In this document: in pieces, positions 1 to 10,337 of the stretch
Layout: each line of letters begins with the position of its first letter
How positions within the stretch are numbered: position 1 is the stretch's first letter
Origin: a virus
DNA: 64,000 nt
IMG/VR virus record: IMGVR_UViG_3300005613_000015
Span: 37,675-101,674 of that record
Strand: one strand, 5' to 3'
The notes under the pieces: generated by a model
What the model saw: only the letters and a program-made list of their open reading frames with translations
Databases searched by the model: none
What the model was told of the DNA's origin: nothing
Position numbers and translations under genes: made by a program

Positions 1-2423
1 TCGCTGTTCCTCCGTGGGAAAAGTACGGCTTTTATAAAGAGTGTGAGTTAGATTACGAGTCACTAGACTTCTTTTGTGATATATTATCTGGTAGCAGGGA
101 TAGCTTCGGGTTTGAGGTGTCAGAAAGCGCCGTCTCTGAATTTAAATCCCTACTCACCAGCGCTTTTGAAAGTGTATACGTCATCGAAGGTATTCCTAAA
201 TTTTCCCAAAACAATAGATTTAGATTTTTTACTGAAGGGCATCACTTACCTCCAAACTATTCGAGTTTCGTAGTTCCTGGAAGTACCGATTCCTTACAGG
301 ATTTTGATGTTTGGAGTACTAAAGCATCTTTTATGTTTGCATCTTTTGCAGCGTCTTCTATGGACTACACTTTAGATGCATACGATACGTATCGTAACCG
401 TGCCGCCTTACAAACGTTTGTAGATGTTTTAAAAGAGACGATTCCGCTGCACGTTGCACTTAGAGTTATTTTATATAATGACTTGGAAGATGACTATGAG
501 CCAACGCAGTCACTAGCTGTAATTTCAGACCAGTGTTTAGATTTATTTAATGTTGAATATTTAAATTCTAAACATGCGGATTTCTGGGCTGGTGCTAGTG
601 GCACGGGGTCTTTAGGGACAACCTATGTAAACGGAGATGGTCGAGTACTTCCAAGCTATGTTTCAAGTGATAGCGGCTGGTGGCAGGTTAGTGCGACTCT
701 AGACCGAAATACGTCTCGGAGAAGAGATTATAGGTATGCGTTAGAGTGTTATCCGTATGTTAGGTCAGGAAAAGGAATGCCTGTCGCTCTTACGCATTAT
801 AAAATTGCTACTTCGTCGGCTACGGTAGATGATAACCCGTACATTAATACGTGGGAATATATTCTTAAAGGGTTCGAATATGATAAGCAGGAGTTCCTAC
901 CAACATCTTCTACGGTATGGGATTCAAGTGGATTTTATGTCGCTACAGAAGGGTGCTACGTTTCAGGAACGTCCAACGAGTTTGACCTGTCTACCTTATA
1001 TCCAGTCAGGGCAGTTCCAGAGACCGACTACGCAGCTAGTTCCGTTCTTGTGTATAGAGATACGATGAAAGGAATTCTAGAAGTAATTACTTCTAAGAAG
1101 ATTCGGGAGGATAAGTTTGCGCCTTTATCAGATGATGATTATAAATCATTTGAATTTGGAAATAGTGTACATGAAGCATACACGATTTACAAAAATGAGT
1201 TTTCGGGGCTTTTAAAAAATACGTTAGGCCCCAACACGCCTTATTACGGTGGATACAACTTTATTTCTTATGCTTTTGGACCGACTATTTGGAATAGCGA
1301 TTTCCGACACTTAGGAGAAATTACTAACGCCTCAATCCCAACCACGCTTCCAGGGCTTACGTTATCGAAGTATGGATATGACACTCAGTGGTCTTCTGTC
1401 GTGGGAGGCACGAACGCAGGCGGTCAGTTATATCAAAATCAGAATGGTAGAAAAGTTACTGTTGCGGAGAGAACATATTTTGGAGAAGCCCCTGATGTAA
1501 TTTCAAACGAAGATATCGGCGTGACAAGAACACGGGCATTCTTGTCTACTAGAGAAATTTTATCCGGGCTAGAGCTTCGCCAAACGACATCGGACTCACA
1601 AAGCTTTATAGTGGTTAACAACCAATCGGTTACTAAAAATGAAAATACCGATTCAAAATATAGTATTACATTATTTAATCCTGACGGGAATCCGCTGTCT
1701 ATCGTAGTTCCTTTTAGACCTTCAGATAGCGCCACAACACATTATAATAAGTTACGCCCACAATCACAGTTTAGTCTTGATATATTTGCTAAGACAAGCG
1801 GAGTTAAATCTCAAGAAATTAAAATTGAACTGGTAACTTCAGGGCTAACGGATGATGCAGGTAGTGATAAAGAGTGGACGTTTGATTGGTTTGAAAGAAA
1901 ATGGCGTCCTACAGAAAATATTCTAGAAGATTATAGATTTACTACGCTTACTGTTTCAAAAGATGAGAACTGTATTAAACCTTATCGAGTAGATTTCCAT
2001 ACTGAGGATATTTTTACAGAAAAAGTGTTGCCGTGTACAACTCCTTTTAAAACGGGAGATGTACACACTTCTTCCACAAACTACCTGTTAAAGATTACCT
2101 GCCCAACAATCTCCCCCTCAAAAAGAGATGTACTTGTTGATGGGTTAACAGTTTATGAAATTTCTATTACAGATAGATTGTTAAATCAAAGTATGAATGA
2201 CTTTAATGCTTCTGAAATGGATATTGTATATAATTTTTGGGATGAACTTTCAGAGGGTAAGCATTCCAGAGACGCAACCAACTCAGCAAGTTTCTTTGAG
2301 ACTAACGGAGGTAGTAGGGCTGAATATGTTGAACTTTTGGGCGGCGGTCTGTATAGCGTTTCTTCTACTATAGGGGTGGGAGCCCCGTCAGGAAACGCAT
2401 ATATTTATAACCTAGAGGACTAA
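1..2423 (+). CDS. Virion structural protein, 5' end outside window
   Basis: The reading frame is open from the first bases of the window (frame beginning at base 3), so the real start lies upstream and at least 807 residues are visible. I do not recognise a named domain. The protein is rich in Ser, Thr, Tyr and Asn, poor in Cys, and has no signal peptide or membrane segment in the visible part, which is typical of phage baseplate or fibre proteins. It ends two bases before the next large structural gene and opens a run of adhesin-like genes. Role as a virion or tail-fibre protein is inferred from composition and position only. Confidence 0.6.
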   Translation, partial: AVPPWEKYGFYKECELDYESLDFFCDILSGSRDSFGFEVSESAVSEFKSLLTSAFESVYVIEGIPKFSQNNRFRFFTEGHHLPPNYSSFVVPGSTDSLQDFDVWSTKASFMFASFAASSMDYTLDAYDTYRNRAALQTFVDVLKETIPLHVALRVILYNDLEDDYEPTQSLAVISDQCLDLFNVEYLNSKHADFWAGASGTGSLGTTYVNGDGRVLPSYVSSDSGWWQVSATLDRNTSRRRDYRYALECYPYVRSGKGMPVALTHYKIATSSATVDDNPYINTWEYILKGFEYDKQEFLPTSSTVWDSSGFYVATEGCYVSGTSNEFDLSTLYPVRAVPETDYAASSVLVYRDTMKGILEVITSKKIREDKFAPLSDDDYKSFEFGNSVHEAYTIYKNEFSGLLKNTLGPNTPYYGGYNFISYAFGPTIWNSDFRHLGEITNASIPTTLPGLTLSKYGYDTQWSSVVGGTNAGGQLYQNQNGRKVTVAERTYFGEAPDVISNEDIGVTRTRAFLSTREILSGLELRQTTSDSQSFIVVNNQSVTKNENTDSKYSITLFNPDGNPLSIVVPFRPSDSATTHYNKLRPQSQFSLDIFAKTSGVKSQEIKIELVTSGLTDDAGSDKEWTFDWFERKWRPTENILEDYRFTTLTVSKDENCIKPYRVDFHTEDIFTEKVLPCTTPFKTGDVHTSSTNYLLKITCPTISPSKRDVLVDGLTVYEISITDRLLNQSMNDFNASEMDIVYNFWDELSEGKHSRDATNSASFFETNGGSRAEYVELLGGGLYSVSSTIGVGAPSGNAYIYNLED

Positions 2424-2425
2424 GA

Positions 2426-5400
2426 ATGCACGGAACTGTTCGTATTTACAAAAACTTCGAAGAAAGCCCTGTTATAGAAGAACCCAACATGATTGTTGAT
2501 GGGTTCAAGGAGCATATTGTAGATATGATGACTTGGATTCCTGCTCCTTCAGAAGGATATTCTTCAGTCTCGGCGGGTTATAACGTTTCAAATTTTACGA
2601 TTCAGGCGATGGCTTTAGCTCCTTGCCAAGCCGCAGCGCAACGCGCAGACGCTCTTCTAGCGGTTTCTGGGTATACGGTTACTGGAGCGCCTTCAGGAAT
2701 AGGGCTCTCCTCATTAAAACGTTCTGGAGAAAGTTGGACGTATATGGAGGATATACCAAATAACTTTTTCAGTTCTGTTAACTCCCGCAGCGCAAGTAGT
2801 TTTCCGAACTCCATACTAAAAAATCCGACACTTTCAGCCTATACTTCATACTTAAAAAACGGAAAATTTAAAAATTACAGCATCAATCACTTTCTATCAG
2901 GCTCTTTCATAAATGAGCTTTTAGATTTATATGAACTTCCTAATTGGTCTATTCAAAGCTACCTTAGATATGACCCAAATTCAACAGAGTATGATGATAC
3001 TTATGTTGCTGGCTCCTGCGCTAGATATGCTTTAAGTTCTGTATCTGCACTATACTCGACACTATCCTCCGTTTACGCCGAAGAAGATGAAGGCGTGTTG
3101 TATATTCGTTCTTTTGCAACTAGTTCTGAAGGAGATACCTCTGGAGCCGTAAAACTCTCGCAGCAATTTTTATTTCCTACTACGGAGTTTGAGCCTTTAG
3201 AAACTGTAGCTTCTGCAACTAGTATTGCAGAGATTACGGCTCAGTTCAGTTCTGTTAGTGGGACTACTAGCCAAGCAGCGATTCACGTTAGTCTGCGAGA
3301 TGTTACAACAGGTGAGTCGTATAATTTTGCTTCTGGAAGTTACACAAGACACTCTTGGCAAGGGTCTGGAACTCCATTAATTATTCCGGCTAGTGCAAGT
3401 ACATCTGGAACAATCTCTACGTTTTTCAATATTCCAAACGATAAGCTTAAAAATAAGTTTGAGGTTGAGTTCGCGTTCTACTGTGATGCTTCCAGTAATC
3501 CTCTAGGAACATACTTTTGGAATGCTAACGTACAACAATGTGAGGGTTGGAAGTTCGGGAACATTTACGAAAATGCTGATATTCATAGGGTCGTTAACAA
3601 TGATTTTGCTAATCCAGGAATGTACTTCTATGCGTCCAGCATAGGTAGTTCCGTTAGTGCAACGGATTTAAGCAACGTAACATATGTATCCCAGGGGGTG
3701 AGGCTTAATCCTTTAAAGAAATACTCTTTTAACCCTATGCCTTATGGTTCCTGGGCTACTAGCTCCGATAATATGAGTTATGGGCTTATTAAATGGGCAA
3801 GCTCTAATGTGCAAGAACAGTACAGATATAATTTGCTTGCTACTATCGGAGCAGAAAATCTATTAGAAACACGCTTAAATTCGGTGAGTTATGTCGTAAC
3901 TCCCAACCTATCTCGTACTTCAACCTATAACGATACTACTGTTTATAAGGAAAAGATTTTACCAGAGGACTTGTTTTTAGAGATTTCCTCCCAGCAACAA
4001 AAGACAGGGACATTTAATGTTGTGGATGGAGATTCTTTTGACCTTCAATTCTCATTCCTTAACGAGTATGACAGTACTTTAAGCGCTGGAGTTTCAAAAA
4101 TTAATCTCTTAACCTCTCGTTACGGTACAGACGGAAATCAGAGATTTTATGATTTCGCAAATAATGAGTGGGCAATATCCTCAACTAACTCTGATTTATA
4201 TACTTCATCATTAATAGTTTCAGGTCCTGTAGGTCATTACGACGGTGCAGCAATTATAACCGATGGCCTAAACGGTATTATCGACGTTGAAAGTGATAAT
4301 ACTTATGAACTAATTTTAACTGTTGAAAGTGTAGGCGATACCCCCTCCTACATAAAAAATATTCGATGCAACTCGAAACCTGTTTCGGAAACTCCAACAT
4401 CCTACGGATTTAAGTCTAATCTTTCTGGTGCGGGATATCTTGATGTAGCTTGGCTATCTACTAATGATAATAGGAACACGTTATTCAGCAGTCTCGGGTC
4501 TTTGTTCACTCCTGATGCTCCATTAAATTACGGTAGTCAGGCGGGGTCAATACTTATCGAAGGTATGTTTGATGACCCAAGGTATGTTCACACGGAGGAG
4601 TCTGAATATGAAATATTCCTTATGAATTCGAATGTAGATTCGGCTTCAAACTATATCAAACTTCGGGCTACTCTAACAGATGCGGCTTTAAGTCTTTGTA
4701 CAGAAGAGATAGACAGTAACATTTTAACGTCTGAGGATTATATCAACAAACCACGTTTCGATATTATCGGACAACCGTTCTTTGAATATAACGGATTGAG
4801 TGGATTGTACGGACAAGGAGGATTGTTTGATATCTTTTTTAGAGCCCCTGGAGGTTCGGTAAATTATATTCCTGATACTTCGTATGAGTATTTTTCAGGG
4901 ACAGGTGGATTGAATATTCACTATCCTTTCGATGCAAGTGTAGGTAGTCTTTATGGAGGTTTTGAAACGTCCCCAAAGACAAAGCTTGGGTATACTTATG
5001 CATTAAGTGATATTAGCTTGCCTGTAAGTGCAACTGAAATGGCTTTTGGGTTTGAATATAACAGTAGAGAAACCTCCTCCTACCCGTCTGTAAATTGGCA
5101 AGCCGCTGCCACTACGAAGGATGGTAATGTTTTATGGTGGGATAGCGCGGTAAATAAATGGGAGCATTACGATATTAGCGCACAACCTCTTAATGCTTTT
5201 GACCATACTCTACAACCAGGAGATTTAAGCGCGGTTGTAAAAACGGCACTTAGTACGAAAGTAGATATCACTTCTGAACGCTTTGATAGCACTACAAAAA
5301 TTACCTTCTATATTGTTTGTACTGACTGGGCTTCAAATAGCGCAGCACAGCCTGTAGACGCTGTATTTATTACAAACTGGCGATTTTACATCGTCAACCA

Positions 5401-6040
5401 AGAACCGCCCGACCATTTACCAGGGTTTCCCAGTCCTTTAGATAGAACTTTAATACCTATCAATTATGAAACGACCCCTTACGGACACTATGGAAATGAG
5501 TTGAATTATTGGAGTAGTATATCTGGGGTTTCTTACGAGAGAATAACAGGTCGTATTAATGCAGCCCCTCATGTAAAGACAGACCCGAATGGAAATTCAA
5601 TTGCTGTTAATGGTGTACAGTCTAGAAGCTTTTTGAATCAGTATAGTGGTATAAATTCAGAAGGGTATATTCTTCCTGGTAATCTGCTCGCAGGGCTGGC
5701 CGTAAAGGGTTTTGTGACAAGCGCGACGACTTCATCAATTGTACTGACCTTAGACCTTGCAAATGATTATGTCTCGAACTTTTACGACCTTGATGTACTT
5801 GAGGCTCAGGGAGGTATCGGAGCTATTGGACTGTACGTTCTTGATGTAAAAGCAACTTATAAAAAGCTTTTAGAAGGTGGTTATGATTTATCTGCTATGA
5901 ATGATGATTTATTTAATACCGATACAAATCCAGTATATAAGTTAGTTGCTAAGAAAGTATTTAGACAAGCGTTAACAAATCCTAACGACGCTCTTAGTAA
6001 TGACTACATTCGTATTCAGTGGGAGATTAACTTCTTATAA
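2426..6040 (+). CDS. Large virion/tail-fibre-like protein (1204 aa)
   Basis: An ATG start two bases after the previous stop gives 1204 residues rich in Ser, Thr, Tyr and Asn with little Lys and no membrane segment. The first 40 residues (short beta-strands, then a V-D-G-F and V-D-M-M-T pattern) and the extreme C-terminus (aromatic strand ending in I-N-F-L) resemble the two ends of the much smaller next gene, so both probably share a terminal fold with this one carrying a long insert. It lies in a TAATG-coupled run of structural genes. A tail adhesin or baseplate-attached fibre is the best inference. No enzymatic motif was seen. Confidence 0.6.
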   Translation: MHGTVRIYKNFEESPVIEEPNMIVDGFKEHIVDMMTWIPAPSEGYSSVSAGYNVSNFTIQAMALAPCQAAAQRADALLAVSGYTVTGAPSGIGLSSLKRSGESWTYMEDIPNNFFSSVNSRSASSFPNSILKNPTLSAYTSYLKNGKFKNYSINHFLSGSFINELLDLYELPNWSIQSYLRYDPNSTEYDDTYVAGSCARYALSSVSALYSTLSSVYAEEDEGVLYIRSFATSSEGDTSGAVKLSQQFLFPTTEFEPLETVASATSIAEITAQFSSVSGTTSQAAIHVSLRDVTTGESYNFASGSYTRHSWQGSGTPLIIPASASTSGTISTFFNIPNDKLKNKFEVEFAFYCDASSNPLGTYFWNANVQQCEGWKFGNIYENADIHRVVNNDFANPGMYFYASSIGSSVSATDLSNVTYVSQGVRLNPLKKYSFNPMPYGSWATSSDNMSYGLIKWASSNVQEQYRYNLLATIGAENLLETRLNSVSYVVTPNLSRTSTYNDTTVYKEKILPEDLFLEISSQQQKTGTFNVVDGDSFDLQFSFLNEYDSTLSAGVSKINLLTSRYGTDGNQRFYDFANNEWAISSTNSDLYTSSLIVSGPVGHYDGAAIITDGLNGIIDVESDNTYELILTVESVGDTPSYIKNIRCNSKPVSETPTSYGFKSNLSGAGYLDVAWLSTNDNRNTLFSSLGSLFTPDAPLNYGSQAGSILIEGMFDDPRYVHTEESEYEIFLMNSNVDSASNYIKLRATLTDAALSLCTEEIDSNILTSEDYINKPRFDIIGQPFFEYNGLSGLYGQGGLFDIFFRAPGGSVNYIPDTSYEYFSGTGGLNIHYPFDASVGSLYGGFETSPKTKLGYTYALSDISLPVSATEMAFGFEYNSRETSSYPSVNWQAAATTKDGNVLWWDSAVNKWEHYDISAQPLNAFDHTLQPGDLSAVVKTALSTKVDITSERFDSTTKITFYIVCTDWASNSAAQPVDAVFITNWRFYIVNQEPPDHLPGFPSPLDRTLIPINYETTPYGHYGNELNYWSSISGVSYERITGRINAAPHVKTDPNGNSIAVNGVQSRSFLNQYSGINSEGYILPGNLLAGLAVKGFVTSATTSSIVLTLDLANDYVSNFYDLDVLEAQGGIGAIGLYVLDVKATYKKLLEGGYDLSAMNDDLFNTDTNPVYKLVAKKVFRQALTNPNDALSNDYIRIQWEINFL

Positions 6041-6618
6041 TGACTCAAATTTTAAATTACAATAATACTGATATTCGAGGGCACTTAGAAGTTGTTAAAG
6101 TGTTTTCTGACGGTACAGAAGAAGTTCATTTTTCTGATTCAAATGTTATTACCTCTGGAATGGGCCATACCCTATTAAAAGCTTTTTCAAACCCTAGTAC
6201 ATACAATATCTCAAGTTATCAAATTGTATACTTTCAGTTAGGCGTCTCAGGAGATGCGAGCCTTCAAGTGTCTAGTACAGGAGAACTTTCTTCTGCGCTG
6301 GCTATTGGTGATTATGGCACAGCCAATTTTGAGATTTCAACTCATGATTTATCCTCTGGCGCAGGCGCAAGTAGCGTTCCTTTTGGTATCATCCCATTCT
6401 CCTATATAAAGAAGATTAGCCCTGCGAGGGTTATGTATCAAATATTTGTGGGGGAAAATGCTTGTAATAGCCAAACGCTCAATGAAGTGGGATTATTCAG
6501 CCGTAACCCCGATAATGCTGCAACCGAGGGTAGTTACTTATGCGCTTACCGATATTTTACTCCTTTGGAGAAGAATGACAGTTTTTCTGTTTTGTTTAGA
6601 TGGGTAATTGAATTCTAA
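6040..6618 (+). CDS. Small baseplate/fibre-associated structural protein
   Basis: The 192-residue protein starts inside the TAATG overlap with the previous stop. It is beta-rich by composition and has no Cys cluster or membrane segment. Residues 1-45 and the last 15 residues resemble the ends of the 1204-residue neighbour, suggesting a compact version of the same domain. Proteins of this kind often sit between baseplate and fibres in T4-like phages, but I cannot assign a T4 gene number. Function is inferred from neighbours. Confidence 0.5.
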   Translation: MTQILNYNNTDIRGHLEVVKVFSDGTEEVHFSDSNVITSGMGHTLLKAFSNPSTYNISSYQIVYFQLGVSGDASLQVSSTGELSSALAIGDYGTANFEISTHDLSSGAGASSVPFGIIPFSYIKKISPARVMYQIFVGENACNSQTLNEVGLFSRNPDNAATEGSYLCAYRYFTPLEKNDSFSVLFRWVIEF

Positions 6619-9600
6619 TGGTTTCCTTTAGTTCAACACTGTACGAATACTTCGACGTTACAGGAGGTGATAATAACCTCTCAGGATACGCCTTCCCAGA
6701 AGTGCATAAGCATGACGCTAGTTCATTCTACAACTGGGAGCAGGATAACCTGCCGATACTTGACCTTGAAACGCGCTCAGATGTCCTGAAACAGCACTTG
6801 GGCTTAGACACGACCCTTACGGGGGTAACGCTTACAGTCTCAGCAGACGCGCTTAGAAGCGCCTCCAGCGTGGGGGTATACCAGACTGTTCAGGAAGCAT
6901 TGGAAGTAGTTCCTCGTAGGTTGAGGTTTCCGGTACTGATTGAGATTTGTAGCTTTGGTGATTTAGGAGAGTTACATTTAAAAGATATTCAGTGTGAGGG
7001 TGACGGGGCTTTACAAATTAGTTGTCGTCAGTATGCAAACTCCTTTTTAATGAAGGCAGCATCGGTTAGTGCCACTCCTAAATATGGACCTTCAGCCACG
7101 CAAACTGTTGCCTTGGAGATGTCTGGCCCGTCGAACCAAATTACGACAGCCATTGGGAATGCCTCTTCTACAAAGCTAGGCATAACCTGCTCATCTGTTG
7201 ATAAATGGGATAGACACGCAAGGGCCTTTTTTTCTAAGTGGCCAAATTCTCAGGATGAAGCACAGAACATAGCATTTTCTGTATTCCCTTCCCCCGATAA
7301 TGGAAGTTTTAGTTCGACAACTGCGAACTTTTTCAATCTTCCTGCGTACGATACTCGTTATGATAGTACGGTTTTACAAGACGTAAATCCAAGAGAGGCA
7401 AACGGCTCAGGCGCTTCACTTATTTCGAGTCGAGAAGCCTTAGAAGTAGGTGACTATGGTACTGTTACTCTATATGGTTCTTATTTTAGTAAGGTTACTA
7501 TCCATAACTGTTCTAAAATTAAATTACAAGGGGTATGTATAGATTCTGGTCGTGGTGCGGATTTCTCTTTCCCTAATAACCTTGTTCATTACTGCGATAC
7601 AGGACTTGAGGTAGTTAATTCAAATATTCTGCTCGAAGATGTCGCAGTCTGTCGCATGAAAAAGACAGGAATTTCAGCGCAAAACTCTGTTATTAGCGCA
7701 AGCAAGGGCTTGGTTGTTTATCGTATTTATGATAGAACTGCTACACAAGCTCGCTCTTCAAACGGTACAGGAATTTTGCTTGTTGATTCCACTCTTGCAT
7801 ACAGTACAAGTTCCGTAAACGGAGATGGGCTCGAATTAAGAAATATTTCAAAATGTAAAACAGGTCTTCACGCAATAAACTCTACCGTTGAGGGTGGTTT
7901 TAATAACCAGACTAGTAATAATTTCGTTACAAAACTTGTGTTTCATGGTAACGAAATTGGTATTAAGTTAGAGCATTCTAAATACACGCCAAATGCTAGA
8001 ACAGAAGTATTCTGTAATCTTGAAGGTATTCAAGCAGAGCAATCTATTATTGAGGCTGACACATTCTCAATTGATTCTAATCAAGGCGTAGGGATTTATC
8101 TTGATAAATCTACGTATACATATGGAAAACTGATAGGAACTTACTACACTGACGCTTCGAATTTTTCGGGAGGACCTGCCGCAGCTTCACCAAAACCCGC
8201 TTATACATGTGACTACAACGGTGTTAATTTATTCGTAAATAACGGTTCAACGGTTAAATATGCTGATGGTTGTACGACCGTAAGCAGTTTAGGTTTGTGG
8301 GGAGGTTCTGTACTTGAGCAGGGAGCAACTAACGAGCGTCCAATGTCTAATCACGGACAGGTGAATGGAAAAGCCCAACCTTGCATTATCGTATCCAAGA
8401 ATTCAAGTGCTGAGTTTGCGCATTTATCCGTAGGTGCTTCTCAAACTAGACAAGGTGTAGCTGGCGCGTGCGTACTGGCCGAAAAAGATTCTACAGTAAT
8501 CTTCCGAGGAAGTGGACAATCAAACACATGTCTTGGAGGTACTGGAGGTGTTACAACAACAACTTTAAAAAGTCTTTGGACTAATGCGGGCGTCGCAGCG
8601 GTTGATAATTCAAAAGTTATTTTCACTGGACCCACTAAAATCGCTGGGTTTGGGGTAGGCGTTCTTGCTCAAGGACGTTCAAAAATGTCTTTCGGTCCTC
8701 CTACGACTGACTACACAACATGGCTTCCTGATTCAACGAAGTTCTCTTTAGACGCATCCTCTAACCACTCTTTCTTAGATATTCATTCTGCGAGAGCTTG
8801 TTTGGTTGCAACCGATAAATCAACAATTGAATTAATGGCACTCGGAGGGTCTGCCCTAGACGCCGATAATTCAGTTGATATGAATCAGAATTATAATTCC
8901 TCCGCAATATTCGCCAGCGCTACGTCTGGAAGTTATGTAAGATTTTCTCCTAATGGTTTTACGGAGCGAGTTAATACTACCAAAGCCGCTGGAGGAGCGT
9001 TCGATGTTTTTTCACGAACTGCGGCGGCCTTTGCGGATGATGCTCAATCAGATGTAACTACAGGAGGGATGTGCGTAAGGGCAATTGGCTCTAGCCAAGT
9101 AAATGCAAATCTCGTAAATTTTAAAATAGATAACGCTCTTTCAAATTCATTATCAGGCGTTTGTTATAATTATGACGGAAATGGTTGTGAGTTTGATGAT
9201 ACGATAACATCTGGAATTGTTACCTCTCTAACCTCTAATGTTTGTGATTTAGTTTCTAGTTGCTGTACTGTTGTAACTACTATTGCTAGTACAACTACAA
9301 CCACAACTACAACCACAACTACAACCACAACTACAACCGGCATTACAACCATAACACTTCCAAGCACCATAACATTTCCACCCCCTCCAACTGAATACAA
9401 TATAAACGCAGCTATTACTTATAATGTGGACGGCGCGAGCGGCGGCGTAGATGATTTTTATACAACGCAGGGGGGTATCGAGTTCTCTTGTGTTGGTACG
9501 CAGATTCATCTATGGAATATTGCTGACACTTCCCGTCTACATGCAGCTAACTTGCTTATAAACGGTACGAATCCGAAGACTGAGTGTGTAAATAATAACC

Positions 9601-10337
9601 TTCATGGACCTACTGGTCGTTGGTACAATGGTGCTGCATGTGATTATTATGGGAAGTATGGATATGCTGCGTCTGCATTAAGTGCGGCAGGAATCGACAC
9701 TGGTGGAGAGACTGGTGATGGTTTTAGAAACTTAGGGATTTTCCGACTAGTTGGCTCTCACCGTGGTTTCCTTAAAACTTACTCCGAAGTTGACTATGGC
9801 GGGATAGGCATTTTCTCTCAAACATTTGGAGGAGGCTCTCCTTTAGACCAGATTAACTGCCAAGGATATCAAACTATGTTTGATGCTGCGATTTACACAT
9901 TTGGAGCAGAAGATGAAGTTTCTTATCACTTAGGTCTTGAGCCTGGACTTACGCCAGGAACCGAGCCTGTATTTGGTCGTGGACTAGCAGGGTCTCCTAA
10001 CATGCCAGGAAAAATGAATGGAGTGGTTACTCACGCTATGATGACAGAAGGTATTGGAATGCTTTGGGATGCAGGACAACTACACCCCTCATTCCCAGTC
10101 CCTCCATTACACTTGGATTGGCAGGGTTATATAAGAAATTGGGTTGATGAATCTGCGGCTAGTGTATTTGCAAATGCGCGTCATGGGGCAAATAAAAAAG
10201 TTAACTTACTTTCGATTTACCGCGCAACTACAGACGCCTCTCAAGGTGGCGAAGGCAGAGATATGACCACAGGCTCGCCTACCTTTGGCGTTGGAGTTCG
10301 CTCATTAAATATGTTTGATTTAGATAGGCTTTTATAA
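6618..10337 (+). CDS. Beta-helix tail fibre/adhesin with poly-Thr linker (paralogue 1)
   Basis: The 1239-residue protein has three visible parts. Residues 1-60 form an anchor-like segment with the pattern D-N-L-P followed by L-D-L-E. The long middle region has repeated short strands with Asn/Ser/Thr turns, typical of a right-handed parallel beta-helix. Near residue 890 comes a tract of about 17 Thr encoded by four exact 12-bp repeats, then a Pro-rich stretch and a conserved C-terminal domain containing G-R-W-Y-N-G-A-A-C-D-Y-Y. The next gene has the same architecture, so these are paralogues. Likely receptor-binding or glycan-contacting virion fibres. No catalytic residues could be assigned. 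Confidence 0.7.
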   Translation: MVSFSSTLYEYFDVTGGDNNLSGYAFPEVHKHDASSFYNWEQDNLPILDLETRSDVLKQHLGLDTTLTGVTLTVSADALRSASSVGVYQTVQEALEVVPRRLRFPVLIEICSFGDLGELHLKDIQCEGDGALQISCRQYANSFLMKAASVSATPKYGPSATQTVALEMSGPSNQITTAIGNASSTKLGITCSSVDKWDRHARAFFSKWPNSQDEAQNIAFSVFPSPDNGSFSSTTANFFNLPAYDTRYDSTVLQDVNPREANGSGASLISSREALEVGDYGTVTLYGSYFSKVTIHNCSKIKLQGVCIDSGRGADFSFPNNLVHYCDTGLEVVNSNILLEDVAVCRMKKTGISAQNSVISASKGLVVYRIYDRTATQARSSNGTGILLVDSTLAYSTSSVNGDGLELRNISKCKTGLHAINSTVEGGFNNQTSNNFVTKLVFHGNEIGIKLEHSKYTPNARTEVFCNLEGIQAEQSIIEADTFSIDSNQGVGIYLDKSTYTYGKLIGTYYTDASNFSGGPAAASPKPAYTCDYNGVNLFVNNGSTVKYADGCTTVSSLGLWGGSVLEQGATNERPMSNHGQVNGKAQPCIIVSKNSSAEFAHLSVGASQTRQGVAGACVLAEKDSTVIFRGSGQSNTCLGGTGGVTTTTLKSLWTNAGVAAVDNSKVIFTGPTKIAGFGVGVLAQGRSKMSFGPPTTDYTTWLPDSTKFSLDASSNHSFLDIHSARACLVATDKSTIELMALGGSALDADNSVDMNQNYNSSAIFASATSGSYVRFSPNGFTERVNTTKAAGGAFDVFSRTAAAFADDAQSDVTTGGMCVRAIGSSQVNANLVNFKIDNALSNSLSGVCYNYDGNGCEFDDTITSGIVTSLTSNVCDLVSSCCTVVTTIASTTTTTTTTTTTTTTTTGITTITLPSTITFPPPPTEYNINAAITYNVDGASGGVDDFYTTQGGIEFSCVGTQIHLWNIADTSRLHAANLLINGTNPKTECVNNNLHGPTGRWYNGAACDYYGKYGYAASALSAAGIDTGGETGDGFRNLGIFRLVGSHRGFLKTYSEVDYGGIGIFSQTFGGGSPLDQINCQGYQTMFDAAIYTFGAEDEVSYHLGLEPGLTPGTEPVFGRGLAGSPNMPGKMNGVVTHAMMTEGIGMLWDAGQLHPSFPVPPLHLDWQGYIRNWVDESAASVFANARHGANKKVNLLSIYRATTDASQGGEGRDMTTGSPTFGVGVRSLNMFDLDRLL
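9291..9338 (+). repeat. 12-bp microsatellite encoding poly-Thr (4 copies)
   Basis: Four perfect tandem copies of ACAACTACAACC lie inside the fibre gene and encode consecutive Thr residues. Since 12 is a multiple of three, copy-number change would keep the reading frame and only alter linker length. Confidence 0.95.
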